64,000 nt of DNA from Bacteroidota bacterium (GCA_023434665.1 JAEYSM010000080.1:1-64000), one strand, 5' to 3'; counted from the stretch's first letter, positions 17,078-27,226 are shown. Program-made: numbers and translations. The notes: generated by a model from the sequence alone, not told the origin.

Positions 17078-17085
17078 TACTTTTG
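17078..17085 (+). promoter_or_regulatory. -7 promoter box (TACTTTTG) within the upstream frame
   Basis: TACTTTTG fits TAnnTTTG and lies 17 bases before the ATG at 17103. This favours that start over the ATG at 17046, which would begin upstream of the transcript. Confidence 0.4.
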
Positions 17086-17102
17086 CACTAAGCCTACTAA
17101 AA

Positions 17103-18197
17103 ATGCCAGACCTAAATAACGTTAAGATGAAAGAAATAGCTTGTTTTATTGAGACTTGCCTTTCCTTTACCAAAAATATTGATAAGAAGACAGATACCCT
17201 AAATGTGTCTCCCGAGGATGTATCCAGCCATATAATTAATTCGTACGACAAACTTTTTCAGGAATTGAGAGAGCCTTTAAACCAATTGATTAATGAATCC
17301 CAAATTTATAATAACTGGTTTATACCTGCTCATATTGAGTACGCTCTGGAACTACTCATTGAAGAACTCAGGTTCTGCGATGAAACTTATTTTCAAAGAA
17401 TTAGAGTTTTGGATTCGGAGAAAGTCTATAGAAATGATGAACCTGCATATTGTATTTACAGACCCATTTCACCTCTAGAGGGAATAGTCGAGCTATTGAT
17501 TATTTCACTTTGTCATAAATCTTGTTTTGTAATGGTTGCCGAAGAACAAAAGTTCATCGTCACCACTTTCATAAAGATTATTGAAACTTTACCTAATCTG
17601 AAAAACCGGATCACAATAACTGAAAAGCCTTTTGTTAATCCCGAAAAGTTATATGTTTTAGGTAAAGTAAATCAAACGGTAAGCGATTATATGTCAAAGT
17701 ATAAATTTTATCAAAATTATTCGGAAGGTTGTGCTGTATTATTGGATAGAGAACCGAGTTCTCATCAGCTATCCACTCTATCTAATCAAATCTGTATGTT
17801 TTTTGGAAGAAGCAGAACTAGTTGTAAGGTTTTATTTGTCCACCAATATTTTAATCTTGAAGATCTTAAACCTTATTTTGAGGTATTTAATGATCAGTTG
17901 TATCACAATAAATACTTCAATAATTATGAGTACAGAAAGTCGGTAATGATTATAAATCAAATTCCATATCGTGAAATAGGACCACTCATAGTAACAGAAT
18001 CCAGGGATCAGGCAGGCTACATATCGGTATTATGTGTTCAGCGGTATAAAAACGAGGATGAAATCAATCATCATCCCCTGACTAAAAGGTATAAACTATT
18101 ACCACTTGCTATATCTCATCATGAACCCGAGTACAGTAAACTTGGTTTGTCATTTCTTTTCCATAACAAGGAGTGTTTTTTTAATTATAAGCAGTGA
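17103..18197 (+). CDS. Divergent acyl-CoA reductase (LuxC-family) homologue, probably inactive
   Basis: The frame is open from 17046, but the -7 box at 17078 suggests a start at 17103 (364 residues) or 17127. LuxC-family traits are visible: the early NNWFIPAHIEYALELL, the segment FFGRSRTSCKVLFV, YHNKYFNNYEYRKSV and QAGYISVLCVQRYKNEDEI. In Bacteroidia this family commonly sits close to serC, as here. However, the usual nucleotide-site stretch (GNIPL) and the GSNN(T/S) loop are not recognisable. The catalytic cysteine expected in FGLGCRNVSK-like sequence is replaced by arginine in FGRSRTSCK, with a cysteine three residues later. The C-terminal FGQxQxPxxxDYADG region is also absent. I infer a diverged, probably non-reducing paralogue. 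Confidence 0.6.
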   Translation: MPDLNNVKMKEIACFIETCLSFTKNIDKKTDTLNVSPEDVSSHIINSYDKLFQELREPLNQLINESQIYNNWFIPAHIEYALELLIEELRFCDETYFQRIRVLDSEKVYRNDEPAYCIYRPISPLEGIVELLIISLCHKSCFVMVAEEQKFIVTTFIKIIETLPNLKNRITITEKPFVNPEKLYVLGKVNQTVSDYMSKYKFYQNYSEGCAVLLDREPSSHQLSTLSNQICMFFGRSRTSCKVLFVHQYFNLEDLKPYFEVFNDQLYHNKYFNNYEYRKSVMIINQIPYREIGPLIVTESRDQAGYISVLCVQRYKNEDEINHHPLTKRYKLLPLAISHHEPEYSKLGLSFLFHNKECFFNYKQ

Positions 18198-18243
18198 GCA
18201 CTTTATAGTTACAAACAATATCAATCAGATTGGATTCACTAAG

Positions 18244-18269
18244 CTTAAGTACATGGGAGTACACTTAAG
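18244..18269. other. Imperfect inverted repeat after the LuxC-like gene
   Basis: CTTAAGTAC (18244-18252) pairs with GTACACTTAAG (18259-18269), leaving a two-base bulge and a six-base loop. No T tract follows, so this is at best a weak terminator. Confidence 0.3.
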
Positions 18270-18311
18270 AAATTATTTACATTGCTCAGTATTAATTTTT
18301 TTCGAGAATTC

Positions 18312-18342
18312 TTTGTTATTAAAGGAAAAACTTTTACTTTTG
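18312..18342 (+). promoter_or_regulatory. Promoter of rpmE2
   Basis: TTTG (18312-18315) and TACTTTTG (18335-18342) are 19 bases apart. The next bases, CAGTCCCAAAAT, are nearly identical to those after the rpmG promoter at 52896. The predicted leader is about 90 bases. Confidence 0.8.
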
Positions 18343-18436
18343 CAGTCCCAAAATTTGTCGGGTATAAGCATCATTTTAAAAGCTAACCCCGTCAACAATA
18401 GGTAAAAAAGGGCATTCATTCAAAATCAACAGTTCA

Positions 18437-18706
18437 ATGAAAAAAGAAATTCATCCTAAGGAATACCGTTTGGTGGTGTTCAAAGATATGTCGAATGAAG
18501 ATACATTCATTACCAAATCAACGGTTGCGACCAAAGACACCATAGTTATGGATGACGGTAAGGAATATCCTCTGGTAAAGCTTGAGATTTCTAACACTTC
18601 TCATCCTTTTTATACTGGTAAGATAAAACTTATCGATACAGCTGGTCGTGTTGACAAGTTTAAAACAAAGTACCAGAAACATTTTGAAAATCGCAACAAG
18701 GCATAA
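18437..18706 (+). CDS. rpmE2: 50S ribosomal protein L31 type B
   Basis: The 89-residue protein matches type B L31 ([18 protein letters not shown]..., [27 protein letters not shown]). It lacks the zinc-binding cysteines of type A L31, which is the form usual in Bacteroidota. It has its own promoter with a leader of about 90 bases and its own terminator, so it is a single-gene unit. A leader this long would allow autoregulation by L31, but I see no known leader structure. Confidence 0.95.
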   Translation: MKKEIHPKEYRLVVFKDMSNEDTFITKSTVATKDTIVMDDGKEYPLVKLEISNTSHPFYTGKIKLIDTAGRVDKFKTKYQKHFENRNKA

Positions 18707-18740
18707 TAAAACACCGTTTTATTTGTTAACAATATTTTAG

Positions 18741-18768
18741 AGCCCTTTAAGTAAAGAGGGCTTTTTTT
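18741..18768 (+). terminator. Rho-independent terminator of rpmE2
   Basis: AGCCCT (18741-18746) pairs with AGGGCT (18757-18762), with partial pairing inside, and is followed by a T tract. Confidence 0.75.
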
Positions 18769-18810
18769 ATTTATTTTTGTTGAGCTTCAACATACAATAA
18801 CATAAACCAT

Positions 18811-19986
18811 ATGAATTACGTTCTCTTTGATGAATCACGCAGAAAAAATCTTTTACCTTTAACTTTTACAAGGCCAGTTGCCGACATTCGATTCGGAATA
18901 TTAACTATACGAGAGAAATGGGAGAGGTATCTTGTTGTTAAAACATCAACATTGACTGATAATTATCTTGCTGAAAAGTTCCCTTTAATTAAAGAAAAGG
19001 CTAACATCATTATAAATGGTGCTGTTTGCCCAAACGAAAAACTAGTTGCAGAGATAAATCAGCTTGAGCCTGGTAATGCTTTGATAAAAGGAGATACAAT
19101 TGTAGCAATGTGTCTTAATGAGGAAGATTTTAAAAAACAGTCAAATGCGATACAAGAGAATGAAACAAGCATAGATTGTCTTCAAATCTATAATACATGG
19201 GATATTTTTGCTAAAAATGCTGAAGCGATCAAAGATGACTTTCTGGTTTTAACTAAAGGCCGCAAATCAGCCCCTATTCCTTCTCATTGCACTGCTTTTT
19301 CTATAGAAAATATTTTCATTGAAGAGGGAGCACAGATTCTGGCTTCTACTCTTAACGCAACCGAAGGTCCTATTTATATTGGTAAGGATGCGATAGTTAT
19401 GGAAGGTTGTAACCTCAGGGGTCCTCTGGCTGTCTGTGATCATGCAACTATTAAGATGGGTGCAAAAATATATGGAGGAACTACCATAGGTCCATTTTCA
19501 AAAGTTGGTGGAGAAGTAAACAATTCGGTAATTTTCGGATACTCAAACAAGGCTCATGATGGTTTCTTAGGGCACTCCGTAATAGGAGAATGGTGTAATT
19601 TAGGAGCGGATACGAATACCTCAAACCTCAAAAATACTTACGATACAGTAAAACTGTGGAATTATGCTGACGAAACCTTTATTGAGACAGACCAGACATT
19701 CTGCGGGCTAATTATGGGTGATCATTCCAAATGTGGGATTAACACTATGTTTAACACTGGAACCGTTGTTGGAGTGAGTTCTAATATATTTGGTTCAGGT
19801 TACCAAAGAAATTTTATTTCTTCATTTAAATGGGGTGGTGTTTCCGGACTTCAGGCTTTTGATCTTCAGAAAGCAATCGATATTGCCAGAAATATGTATA
19901 AAAGAAGAGGTATTGAATTAAATGACGTTGAGGAAAGACTATTGAGAAGTATTTATGAGATAACTCATAACTATCGGAGAATGTAA
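18811..19986 (+). CDS. GlmU-like sugar nucleotidyltransferase / acyltransferase (Bacteroidota type)
   Basis: This 391-residue protein starts with an abbreviated nucleotidyltransferase-like half (MNYVLFDESRRKNLLPLTFTRPVADIRFG). It continues into a left-handed beta-helix built of hexapeptide repeats (about residues 180-330, for example GPIYIGKDAIVMEGCNLRGP and GGEVNNSVIFGYSNKAHDGF). This matches the 'alternative bacterial GlmU' group, proposed to supply UDP-GlcNAc in Bacteroidota that lack classical GlmU. The N-terminal loop lacks the standard GxGTRxxxxxPK sequence, so the uridylyltransferase activity remains a family-level assumption. The gene lies between rpmE2 and lon on the same strand. Confidence 0.82.
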   Translation: MNYVLFDESRRKNLLPLTFTRPVADIRFGILTIREKWERYLVVKTSTLTDNYLAEKFPLIKEKANIIINGAVCPNEKLVAEINQLEPGNALIKGDTIVAMCLNEEDFKKQSNAIQENETSIDCLQIYNTWDIFAKNAEAIKDDFLVLTKGRKSAPIPSHCTAFSIENIFIEEGAQILASTLNATEGPIYIGKDAIVMEGCNLRGPLAVCDHATIKMGAKIYGGTTIGPFSKVGGEVNNSVIFGYSNKAHDGFLGHSVIGEWCNLGADTNTSNLKNTYDTVKLWNYADETFIETDQTFCGLIMGDHSKCGINTMFNTGTVVGVSSNIFGSGYQRNFISSFKWGGVSGLQAFDLQKAIDIARNMYKRRGIELNDVEERLLRSIYEITHNYRRM

Positions 19987-20121
19987 ACTTTTTAGCTACA
20001 CCATATGTTTAATGGGGTGCTTAAACGCAATGGTCTATTCTAATGGCATAGTATTTGAACATGCCAATACTCTGGCGTTTCCAGTAATTTACTTTAAAAT
20101 TTTTTACGTTAGTTTCGTGAT

Positions 20122-22584
20122 ATGAACAATGATAAATTTGGGCTTACCGATTTGATAGATAACGATTCAGAATTTATTCCTCTTCTATCTAGTGAAGATG
20201 AAGACCAAATGAATGCTGAAGAGGTGCCTGAAATTCTTCCAATATTGCCACTTCGCAATACGGTTCTTTTCCCTGGAGTGGTAATCCCTATAACAGTGGG
20301 CAGAGATAAGTCAATCAAACTTATTAAAGATTACTATAAAGGTGACAGGATTATAGGTGCTGTCGCTCAAAAAGATGTTGATACTGAAGATCCTTCATTT
20401 AAAGATCTTAATGAAATTGGAACTATAGCCTATATCATAAAAATTCTTCAGATGCCCGATGGCAGCACCACCGCTATCATTCAGGGAAAGAAGAGATTTC
20501 GAATTAAAGAAATGATCCAGGAAGATCCATACTTCATGGCCAAGGTCAGCTCATTCGAAACCCCTAAGCATATAATTAAAGATAAGAAGTTCAATGCATT
20601 GATGTCTTCAATCAAAGATCTTGCAATTCAAATTATTAACCTGTCACCTAATCTTCCCTCCGATAGTGTCTTTGCAATAAGAAATATTGAAAGTCCTGTT
20701 TTTCTGGTTAATTTCATCTCATCAAACCTGAATATTTCACTCGATGAAAAGCAATTATTACTCACAATTGATGACTTGACTGATCGGGCAAACACGGTCC
20801 TTGGCTTGTTAACTAAAGAGTTACAGATAATTGAATTAAAAAACCAGATTCAGAATAAAGTTAAGATTGACTTAGATAAGCAGCAGCGAGACTATCTATT
20901 AAATCAACAACTTAAAACTATTCAGGAAGAATTAGGAGATAATCCGCATACTCAGGATATTTCAGAATTAAAACAAAAAGCTGCCAAAAAGAAGTGGCCT
21001 GCCAATGTGGCTGAGACTTTTGAAAAAGAGTTGTCAAAATTGCAGCGCATGAATCCTGCTGCAATGGAATATTCTATGCAGCTCAATTATCTTGATGTTT
21101 TGCTTGATCTTCCATGGTTTCATTATACGGTAGATAACTTCGACCTGAAGAGAGCTCAGAAAATACTTGACAAAGACCATTTTGGATTAGAATCTGTTAA
21201 AGAAAGAATTATCGAATACCTGGCAGTTCTGAAACTAAAGGGAGACATGAAATCACCAATTTTATGTCTATTCGGTCCTCCGGGTGTTGGTAAAACTTCA
21301 CTTGGAAAATCCATTGCGAAAGCTGTTAACCGTCAATACATAAGAATGTCTTTAGGCGGTTTACGTGATGAAGCTGAAATCAGAGGCCACAGAAAGACCT
21401 ATATAGGTGCAATGCCTGGCAGGATTTTGCAGAGTATAAGAAAAGCCAAAGCGTCAAATCCGGTCTTCGTTCTGGATGAAGTTGATAAAGTGATTGGTGC
21501 AAATGTTAATGGAGATCCTTCTGCAGCATTACTTGAAGTCCTTGATCCGGAGCAAAATAGCACCTTTTATGATAATTTCGTTGAACTTGAATATGATCTT
21601 TCAAGGGTCATGTTTATTGCAACTGCCAATAACTTATCAACCATTCATCCTGCATTACGGGATAGGATGGAGGTTATTGAAATCAATGGATATCTGCTTG
21701 AAGAAAAAATCGAGATCGCAAGGCGTCATCTCATTCCAAAACAGTTGGAAGAACATGGCTTGAAACCTGATCAATTGGAATTTTCAAAAAAAATTATTGA
21801 AAGTATCATTGATAAATATACCCGTGAGTCAGGTGTAAGAACACTTGAGAAAAATATTGCAAAGATTATTCGACATCAGGCACGTTACATCGTAACAGGC
21901 GAATCTTACAATATCAAACTCACAGAGAATGATATTTCAAAAATCCTTGGAGTCGTTAAGTTTAAGCATGAAACAGATGATGAAGCGCATGCCCCTGGTG
22001 TTGTAACAGGTTTAGCGTGGACTCCGGTAGGTGGTGAAATACTTTATGTGGAAACTAGTTTAAGTCGTGGATCAGGTAGTTATGGAATTACAGGTAACCT
22101 CGGTGAAGTAATGAAAGAATCAGCCACACTGGCTTATGAGTACCTTAAATCTAAAAGTGATGTGCTGAAAATAAAACCCGAATTATTCGATAAGTTTAAT
22201 GTACATATCCACATTCCGGAAGGTTCTACTCCCAAAGATGGACCTTCAGCCGGTATAACCATTTTCACTGCACTTGCTTCAATTTATACCGGTCGTTTGG
22301 TAAAACCAAGGTTGGCAATGACAGGTGAAATAACGCTCAGAGGTAAAGTTTTACCAGTTGGTGGAATCAAAGAGAAAATTCTTGCTGCCCGTCGTTCTGG
22401 CATAAAAGAAATTATACTACCTATGGAAAATAAAAAGGACATTGAAGAAATTAAGCCGGTTTATATTAAGGGTTTAAAGTTTCACTATGTCGAGCAAATG
22501 ATTGATGTAATTAAGCTTGCTCTTGAGAAAGAGGAATCGTCTCAAATTAAAGCTCCAAAAAATAACGGTAGTAAGATAAAATAA
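20122..22584 (+). CDS. lon: ATP-dependent protease Lon (LonA)
   Basis: Lon degrades misfolded and specific regulatory proteins in the cytoplasm. The 820-residue protein has the usual LonA order. A LAN substrate-binding domain (residues 40-240, starting [15 protein letters not shown]) is followed by a coiled-coil linker. The AAA+ domain has Walker [10 protein letters not shown] near 385 and Walker [10 protein letters not shown]. The protease domain has catalytic serine near 709 (DGPSAG) and lysine near 751 ([11 protein letters not shown]). It has a strong terminator downstream and no operon partner after it. Confidence 0.97.
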   Translation: MNNDKFGLTDLIDNDSEFIPLLSSEDEDQMNAEEVPEILPILPLRNTVLFPGVVIPITVGRDKSIKLIKDYYKGDRIIGAVAQKDVDTEDPSFKDLNEIGTIAYIIKILQMPDGSTTAIIQGKKRFRIKEMIQEDPYFMAKVSSFETPKHIIKDKKFNALMSSIKDLAIQIINLSPNLPSDSVFAIRNIESPVFLVNFISSNLNISLDEKQLLLTIDDLTDRANTVLGLLTKELQIIELKNQIQNKVKIDLDKQQRDYLLNQQLKTIQEELGDNPHTQDISELKQKAAKKKWPANVAETFEKELSKLQRMNPAAMEYSMQLNYLDVLLDLPWFHYTVDNFDLKRAQKILDKDHFGLESVKERIIEYLAVLKLKGDMKSPILCLFGPPGVGKTSLGKSIAKAVNRQYIRMSLGGLRDEAEIRGHRKTYIGAMPGRILQSIRKAKASNPVFVLDEVDKVIGANVNGDPSAALLEVLDPEQNSTFYDNFVELEYDLSRVMFIATANNLSTIHPALRDRMEVIEINGYLLEEKIEIARRHLIPKQLEEHGLKPDQLEFSKKIIESIIDKYTRESGVRTLEKNIAKIIRHQARYIVTGESYNIKLTENDISKILGVVKFKHETDDEAHAPGVVTGLAWTPVGGEILYVETSLSRGSGSYGITGNLGEVMKESATLAYEYLKSKSDVLKIKPELFDKFNVHIHIPEGSTPKDGPSAGITIFTALASIYTGRLVKPRLAMTGEITLRGKVLPVGGIKEKILAARRSGIKEIILPMENKKDIEEIKPVYIKGLKFHYVEQMIDVIKLALEKEESSQIKAPKNNGSKIK

Positions 22585-22604
22585 TCACCAACGTGCTCAA
22601 AAAG

Positions 22605-22642
22605 AAAATCACCTGCACTTTTTAAATGTAGGTGATTTTTTT
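22605..22642 (+). terminator. Rho-independent terminator of lon
   Basis: AAAATCACCTGCA (22605-22617) pairs with TGTAGGTGATTTT (22627-22639) over 13 bp with one G-T pair. The loop has nine bases and a T tract follows. Confidence 0.85.
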
Positions 22643-22709
22643 ATTGAATTTGCTAAGCGCTGATTATTGAAGATAGAATAGAAATGTAAATGAATTAAGG
22701 GATAGGCAT

Positions 22710-24695
22710 TTATTTCACTATCATTATCTTTTCAGTTAGTTTATTGTCTTCAGTTACAAGAGTTAAAATATAAGTTCCATTTGCCAGATAACTGAGATTA
22801 ATTGGAATTCTGCTTTCCCCAGGATTTAGTGTTAAATCCCTTTTTTCATAGACCATGACCCCTGTTCCTGAATGTACAAAAATGTTGGCTTTACATAATA
22901 CTGAAGTATTAAAAAATACATTTATGTTTCCTTCAGATGGATTCCCTTTAATTTGAATTTCCTGTGGTTTTGGTTCATTTATATATTTTGAATCCACTAC
23001 TGTAGTAGAGTTCTTAAGGATAATCTTGTTATTCGGGTCAAACTGAAGCATCGTTGGCCTTTTATCAAACATAAATGAAAAATTCTGGTCATTTGCATCA
23101 TTAAGAATATTAATCAGCGTATCTCCAATTGCAAATTCCACCTTGATTTCGACAGGCATTGTAAAGAAGCCTGTATTAGTTTGTGTTTGTTTAATATTGA
23201 GTTTAACTTCCCACTGGTCATTGGGCCGTTGATGAATCGAATAGGTGTTGCTGTAGATAGGGTGATTAGGTGTATATAACCACTGTTCAAAGAACCAACT
23301 CATGTCTTGTTCTGTTGCCTCATTCATTTTTACAATAAAATCAGGAATGGTGGCTGATTGATAACGGAAATTTACAGTGTCATTAGCATAATCATAGATG
23401 CTTTGATAGAATAAGGAGTCACCTACCATTTGATGATACATATATAGTACACACGCACCCTTTAAATAAGTAATTGCATAATTAAAAAGCACATCATTCG
23501 AGGGTGGGTAAATAGCCCAATCAGGGTCTGAAATTGGCCACCCTGGATTCTGGTACATGTAATAACTGGCATTGTACAAATTTTCATCCATATAACTATC
23601 ATAGCCTTCCTGTTCCAATATCCAAAGGGTCTCAATGTAAGTAGCAAATCCCTCATTTAGCCATAAATCTGCCCATGTCGCACATGTAATCATATCCCCA
23701 AACCACTGGTGCGCGAATTCGTGGGTGACTACACTAGAATACCAGCAATTCTGGCAAAGTGTGGTTAGTGTTTGGTTCTCCATTCCTCCCCACTGGAATA
23801 GATTGTTAACCGTGGCAAAACCGTCTTTTTCAAAAGGATGTTTCCCGAATTTTGATTCAAAAAAATTAGTAAGTGGCCCTAACATAGCTATCATATTGTC
23901 AGGATTTTCATTTTGGTTATAATAAAAACGGATTGGGAGCGTGTCATTGGGGTAGGCCGGATTAACATGATATAGAATATCGAGTTTATAATTTACTTTG
24001 GAAGTAAGAACCATAATATAGGTTGCAATGGGATCACGGCTAACCCATGTGTACCATATAGTATCGTTAATATGAGTTGAATCAGCCAACCTTCCATTTG
24101 AACCAAGCTTTACACTTGAAGGCACTTTGGCCCTCAATTGCAACGTAGCTTTATCACTGGGGCGATCATAACATGGGAACCACATTCTGGCTCCTTGTGG
24201 TTCGGCATCAGTGAATACAAAGCCACTGCCAACATTAAATGCCCCATCAGTGACATTATTATGACTGTATTGGATACCAACTTCTACTATTTCACCCGGA
24301 AAGTATTCTCTGTCAAGGAAAATTTTTAAGAGATTACTTTCATGGTTAAAAGATACACCTCCAATAGAGACAGCTTCGATGTTGAGAGAAACATTATCAG
24401 CATCTAAAATTATAAAGGAAAGTGTTGAATCAACCCTGAAAGTGATATTAGCAGTCGCTGTATAATTCTTAGGAAATGGTGAGGTATAACAATGATATAT
24501 GTCTAAATCAAGATCATAATGTAGAACATCAAAGCTATGACGTGGCGAATTTGGTGACATTTTCGGGGATTTTCTCTCTTGGAGAATATGTCGTTGAGAA
24601 CATATCTCGCTGCCTCTCATCGTGCTAAAATCCTGAGCAAGCAAACTCGACGAGACTATAAAGGTTGTTAAAATTAAAAAGTAGAGTTTTTTCAT
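22710..24695 (-). CDS. Secreted M1 family aminopeptidase with type IX secretion tail
   Basis: The start at 24695 (661 residues) gives a clean signal peptide (MKKLYFLILTTFIVSSSLLAQ); the frame extends eight codons further upstream. M1 marks are the exopeptidase motif WGGMENQT, the zinc site HEFAHQWFGD near residue 323, and the third ligand in NEGFATYIE near 346. The last 80 residues form a beta-rich domain ending ANGTYILTLVTEDNKLTEKIMIVK, the type A sorting signal seen on type IX secretion substrates. The enzyme is therefore expected at the cell surface or outside, releasing amino acids from peptides. It is transcribed convergently with lon. Confidence 0.93.
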   Translation of the reverse strand: MKKLYFLILTTFIVSSSLLAQDFSTMRGSEICSQRHILQERKSPKMSPNSPRHSFDVLHYDLDLDIYHCYTSPFPKNYTATANITFRVDSTLSFIILDADNVSLNIEAVSIGGVSFNHESNLLKIFLDREYFPGEIVEVGIQYSHNNVTDGAFNVGSGFVFTDAEPQGARMWFPCYDRPSDKATLQLRAKVPSSVKLGSNGRLADSTHINDTIWYTWVSRDPIATYIMVLTSKVNYKLDILYHVNPAYPNDTLPIRFYYNQNENPDNMIAMLGPLTNFFESKFGKHPFEKDGFATVNNLFQWGGMENQTLTTLCQNCWYSSVVTHEFAHQWFGDMITCATWADLWLNEGFATYIETLWILEQEGYDSYMDENLYNASYYMYQNPGWPISDPDWAIYPPSNDVLFNYAITYLKGACVLYMYHQMVGDSLFYQSIYDYANDTVNFRYQSATIPDFIVKMNEATEQDMSWFFEQWLYTPNHPIYSNTYSIHQRPNDQWEVKLNIKQTQTNTGFFTMPVEIKVEFAIGDTLINILNDANDQNFSFMFDKRPTMLQFDPNNKIILKNSTTVVDSKYINEPKPQEIQIKGNPSEGNINVFFNTSVLCKANIFVHSGTGVMVYEKRDLTLNPGESRIPINLSYLANGTYILTLVTEDNKLTEKIMIVK

Positions 24696-25023
24696 AGTTA
24701 TCTTTATTATGAGAAACAAATTTATACTAAAAGAGACCTGAATATCTCAAAAGCTCAAATTTTATTATAAGCTTTGCATAATTATAATATTAGGGAATGA
24801 CTAAATAAGGCCTAAGTGTTTTTTAACCGTAATTATACGCTTAGCTTACGCTAAGGATACGCTTAAAACACGGTTAGGGTTATAATTTATACACTATAAA
24901 TCCTGTCTCATTACCAGTTTCTAAATTTTACTATCCATTGACTGATGATACAGCCCGAATATTTAAATACTAAGTTCTGCAATGCCATTTTTATAATAAA
25001 TTTGCTTGAACCTTTACGTGATA
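24696..25023. other. Intergenic region with nested inverted repeats
   Basis: This 328-base gap between divergent genes holds no convincing open frame. AACCGT (24825-24830) and ACGGTT (24870-24875) enclose a perfect hairpin, CTTAGC-TTAC-GCTAAG (24840-24855). GTGTTTTTTAA (24817-24827) can alternatively pair with TTAAAACAC (24863-24871). The motif TACGCTTA occurs twice here (24836 and 24858). The function is unknown; a structured RNA or a regulator site are both possible. Confidence 0.45.
24997..25004 (+). promoter_or_regulatory. -7 promoter box (TAAATTTG)
   Basis: TAAATTTG lies 19 bases before the ATG at 25024. It rules out the alternative start at 25006, which would be at the transcript's first bases. 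Confidence 0.5.
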
Positions 25024-26697
25024 ATGAATCGCTGCATTTCAATTTTTCTTTTGACAGGCATCTTTCTAATTTTCGGATGCAAAAGAAGTTTTTCTCCGAA
25101 TGAAGAGAAGACTGTTTTTAAATACAACGAATCTTCGGGAATAACCTCAATGGATCCTGCTTTTGCCAGAAGTCATGCCAATATTTGGGTAATTAATCAG
25201 ATATACAACGGTTTAGTGCAGCTTGATACAGCACTAAACGTCCATCCTTGTATTGCTAAATCATGGAGCGTTTCAGAGGATGGGCTCAATTACACTTTTA
25301 TACTCCGACGTGATATAAGATTTCATGATTCCCCTGCTTTTAAGAATGGGGAAGGCAGAATAGTGACTGCTGAGGATGTGGTATATAGTCTGCAGAGACT
25401 TGCTGATGACAAACTGGCTTCTCCAGGCTCCTGGATACTTAATGCTGTTAAAGAAACTGATGGACAAAAAGAGATCAGGGCATTGTCAGATTCAGTCTTA
25501 TATATCACGCTTGCAGAACCATTTCCACCATTTCTGGGAATGCTTTCTATGCAATACTGTTCTGTTATTCCAAAGGAAGCGGTTGAATATTATGGGGAGG
25601 ACTTCAGAATTCATCCTGTCGGTAGCGGTCCTTTCAAGTTCCAAATGTTTAAAGAAGGGGTGAAACTTGTTCTTCTGAAAAATCCCAAATATTTTGAAAA
25701 AGATGAGTCAGGAAACCGATTGCCGTATCTTGATGCAATTTCAGTATCATTTATAATTGACAAGCAATCGGTGTTCTTAGAATTCATTAAAGGTAATCTG
25801 GATTTTATGTCGGGAATCGATGCGAGTTACAAGGATGAGTTATTAACTTCTACGGGAGGGTTAAAAGATAAATACAAGAACAGAGTGAATCTTTATACCC
25901 AACCATATTTAAATACAGAATATCTTGGAATACTTTATGATACATCAAACCCTGTAATGAAAGGTAATCCATTGAATAACATAAAGATCCGACAGGCTAT
26001 TAATTATGGTTTTGACAGGAGCAAAATGATCAGATATTTAAGAAATGGAATTGGAATTCCTGGAACCAAAGGTATTATCCCTCCCGGGTTAAAAGGGTTT
26101 GAAAAAGAATCAGATTATGGATATTCTTATAATCCTGAATTCTCTAAACGCTTGTTAGCGGAGGCAGGTTATCCGGGTGGAATCGGTTTGCCTCCAATAA
26201 CCTTATTCACCAATTCATCGTACCTCGACATTACACAGTTTATCCAAAGTCAATTATCCTTAATAGGTTTCAATATAAAAATAGATGTATCGCCACCAGG
26301 TACGTTAAGAGAAAATATGGCTCAGGCACGTGTGCCTTTTTTTAGGGGTTCATGGATAGCAGATTACCCTGATGCAGAAAACTATCTATCGTTATTCATT
26401 TCGACAAATAAAAGCCCGATAGGACCTAACTATACTCATTTTAACAATAAAGAGTACGATGATCTGTATTTTACGGCCTTAAGATATTCTGAAGATTCAA
26501 TCAGAGCCCGATTATATACACAGATGGATAGTCTGATGATGAAAGAATCGCCTGTGGTAATACTTTATTACGATCAGGTGCTAAGATTTGCCGGTAAAAA
26601 CATCCATGGTTTGGGCTCTAATCCTTTAAATTTACTTGATCTCAAGAGAGTTGTTAAAACAAATATTAAACAGGTATCAGAAGATGGACGACAATAA
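25024..26697 (+). CDS. Peptide-type ABC transporter substrate-binding lipoprotein (SBP family 5)
   Basis: The start at 25024 gives 557 residues, with a lipoprotein signal ending LIFGC (cysteine 19). Family 5 traits are the opening ITSMDPAFARSHANIWVINQIYNGLV, the stretch SWSVSEDGLNYTFILRRDIRFHD, DVVYSLQRL, VGSGPFKF and the late WIADYPDAENYLSLF. Members bind oligopeptides, dipeptides, nickel or other ligands for an ABC importer. No permease or ATPase gene lies nearby, so it either works with a distant transporter or acts alone as a receptor. The flavin reductase gene overlaps its 3' end by 14 bases. Confidence 0.9.
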   Translation: MNRCISIFLLTGIFLIFGCKRSFSPNEEKTVFKYNESSGITSMDPAFARSHANIWVINQIYNGLVQLDTALNVHPCIAKSWSVSEDGLNYTFILRRDIRFHDSPAFKNGEGRIVTAEDVVYSLQRLADDKLASPGSWILNAVKETDGQKEIRALSDSVLYITLAEPFPPFLGMLSMQYCSVIPKEAVEYYGEDFRIHPVGSGPFKFQMFKEGVKLVLLKNPKYFEKDESGNRLPYLDAISVSFIIDKQSVFLEFIKGNLDFMSGIDASYKDELLTSTGGLKDKYKNRVNLYTQPYLNTEYLGILYDTSNPVMKGNPLNNIKIRQAINYGFDRSKMIRYLRNGIGIPGTKGIIPPGLKGFEKESDYGYSYNPEFSKRLLAEAGYPGGIGLPPITLFTNSSYLDITQFIQSQLSLIGFNIKIDVSPPGTLRENMAQARVPFFRGSWIADYPDAENYLSLFISTNKSPIGPNYTHFNNKEYDDLYFTALRYSEDSIRARLYTQMDSLMMKESPVVILYYDQVLRFAGKNIHGLGSNPLNLLDLKRVVKTNIKQVSEDGRQ

Positions 26698-27226
26698 TTT
26701 AAAATCAAAATACGAAACTTTACATGGTTTTAAAAGGATCAAAGTTTTGGATTTGAATGAAAATGCAATTAAGCTGATTGGTTATGACTGGATGCTTATA
26801 ACTGCCGGTAAACTTGAAGAATACAATACTATGACAGCAAGTTGGGGTGGGTTGGGCATGCTGTGGAATAAACCAGTTGCCTTCATCTTTATTCGTCCTC
26901 AACGATATACGTTTGAATTTACTGAGAAAGAAGAATTTTTCAGTTGCTCCTTTTATAATGAGTCCTATAGAGATATGTTAAACTTTTGTGGCACATGGTC
27001 AGGGCGGGACTGCAATAAAGCGAAGGAAGTGAATATTACCCCAGTACCCTTTATCAAAACTGTCGCATTTGCTGAAGCCAAAATTATCCTTGAATGCAGA
27101 AAGATTTATTACCAGGATATTAACCCTGATAACTTTATTGCTGAGTATATTGCCAAGCATTATCCTGAAAATGATTTTCACAGGATGTATGTTGGAGAAA
27201 TAATTGCTGCCTGGTTAAGAGACTAA
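26684..27226 (+). CDS. Flavin reductase-like (flavoredoxin family) protein
   Basis: This 180-residue protein starts at the ATG at 26684, inside the end of the preceding gene, so the two are translationally coupled. It matches the flavin reductase-like FMN-binding domain: an early YDWMLITAGKLEEYNTMTASWGGLGMLWNKPVAFIFIRP, the phosphate-binding TASWGG, and FIRPQRYTFEF. Related Bacteroidota proteins bind FMN and transfer electrons to unknown acceptors. The link with the peptide-binding lipoprotein upstream is unexplained. Confidence 0.82.
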   Translation: MDDNNLKSKYETLHGFKRIKVLDLNENAIKLIGYDWMLITAGKLEEYNTMTASWGGLGMLWNKPVAFIFIRPQRYTFEFTEKEEFFSCSFYNESYRDMLNFCGTWSGRDCNKAKEVNITPVPFIKTVAFAEAKIILECRKIYYQDINPDNFIAEYIAKHYPENDFHRMYVGEIIAAWLRD

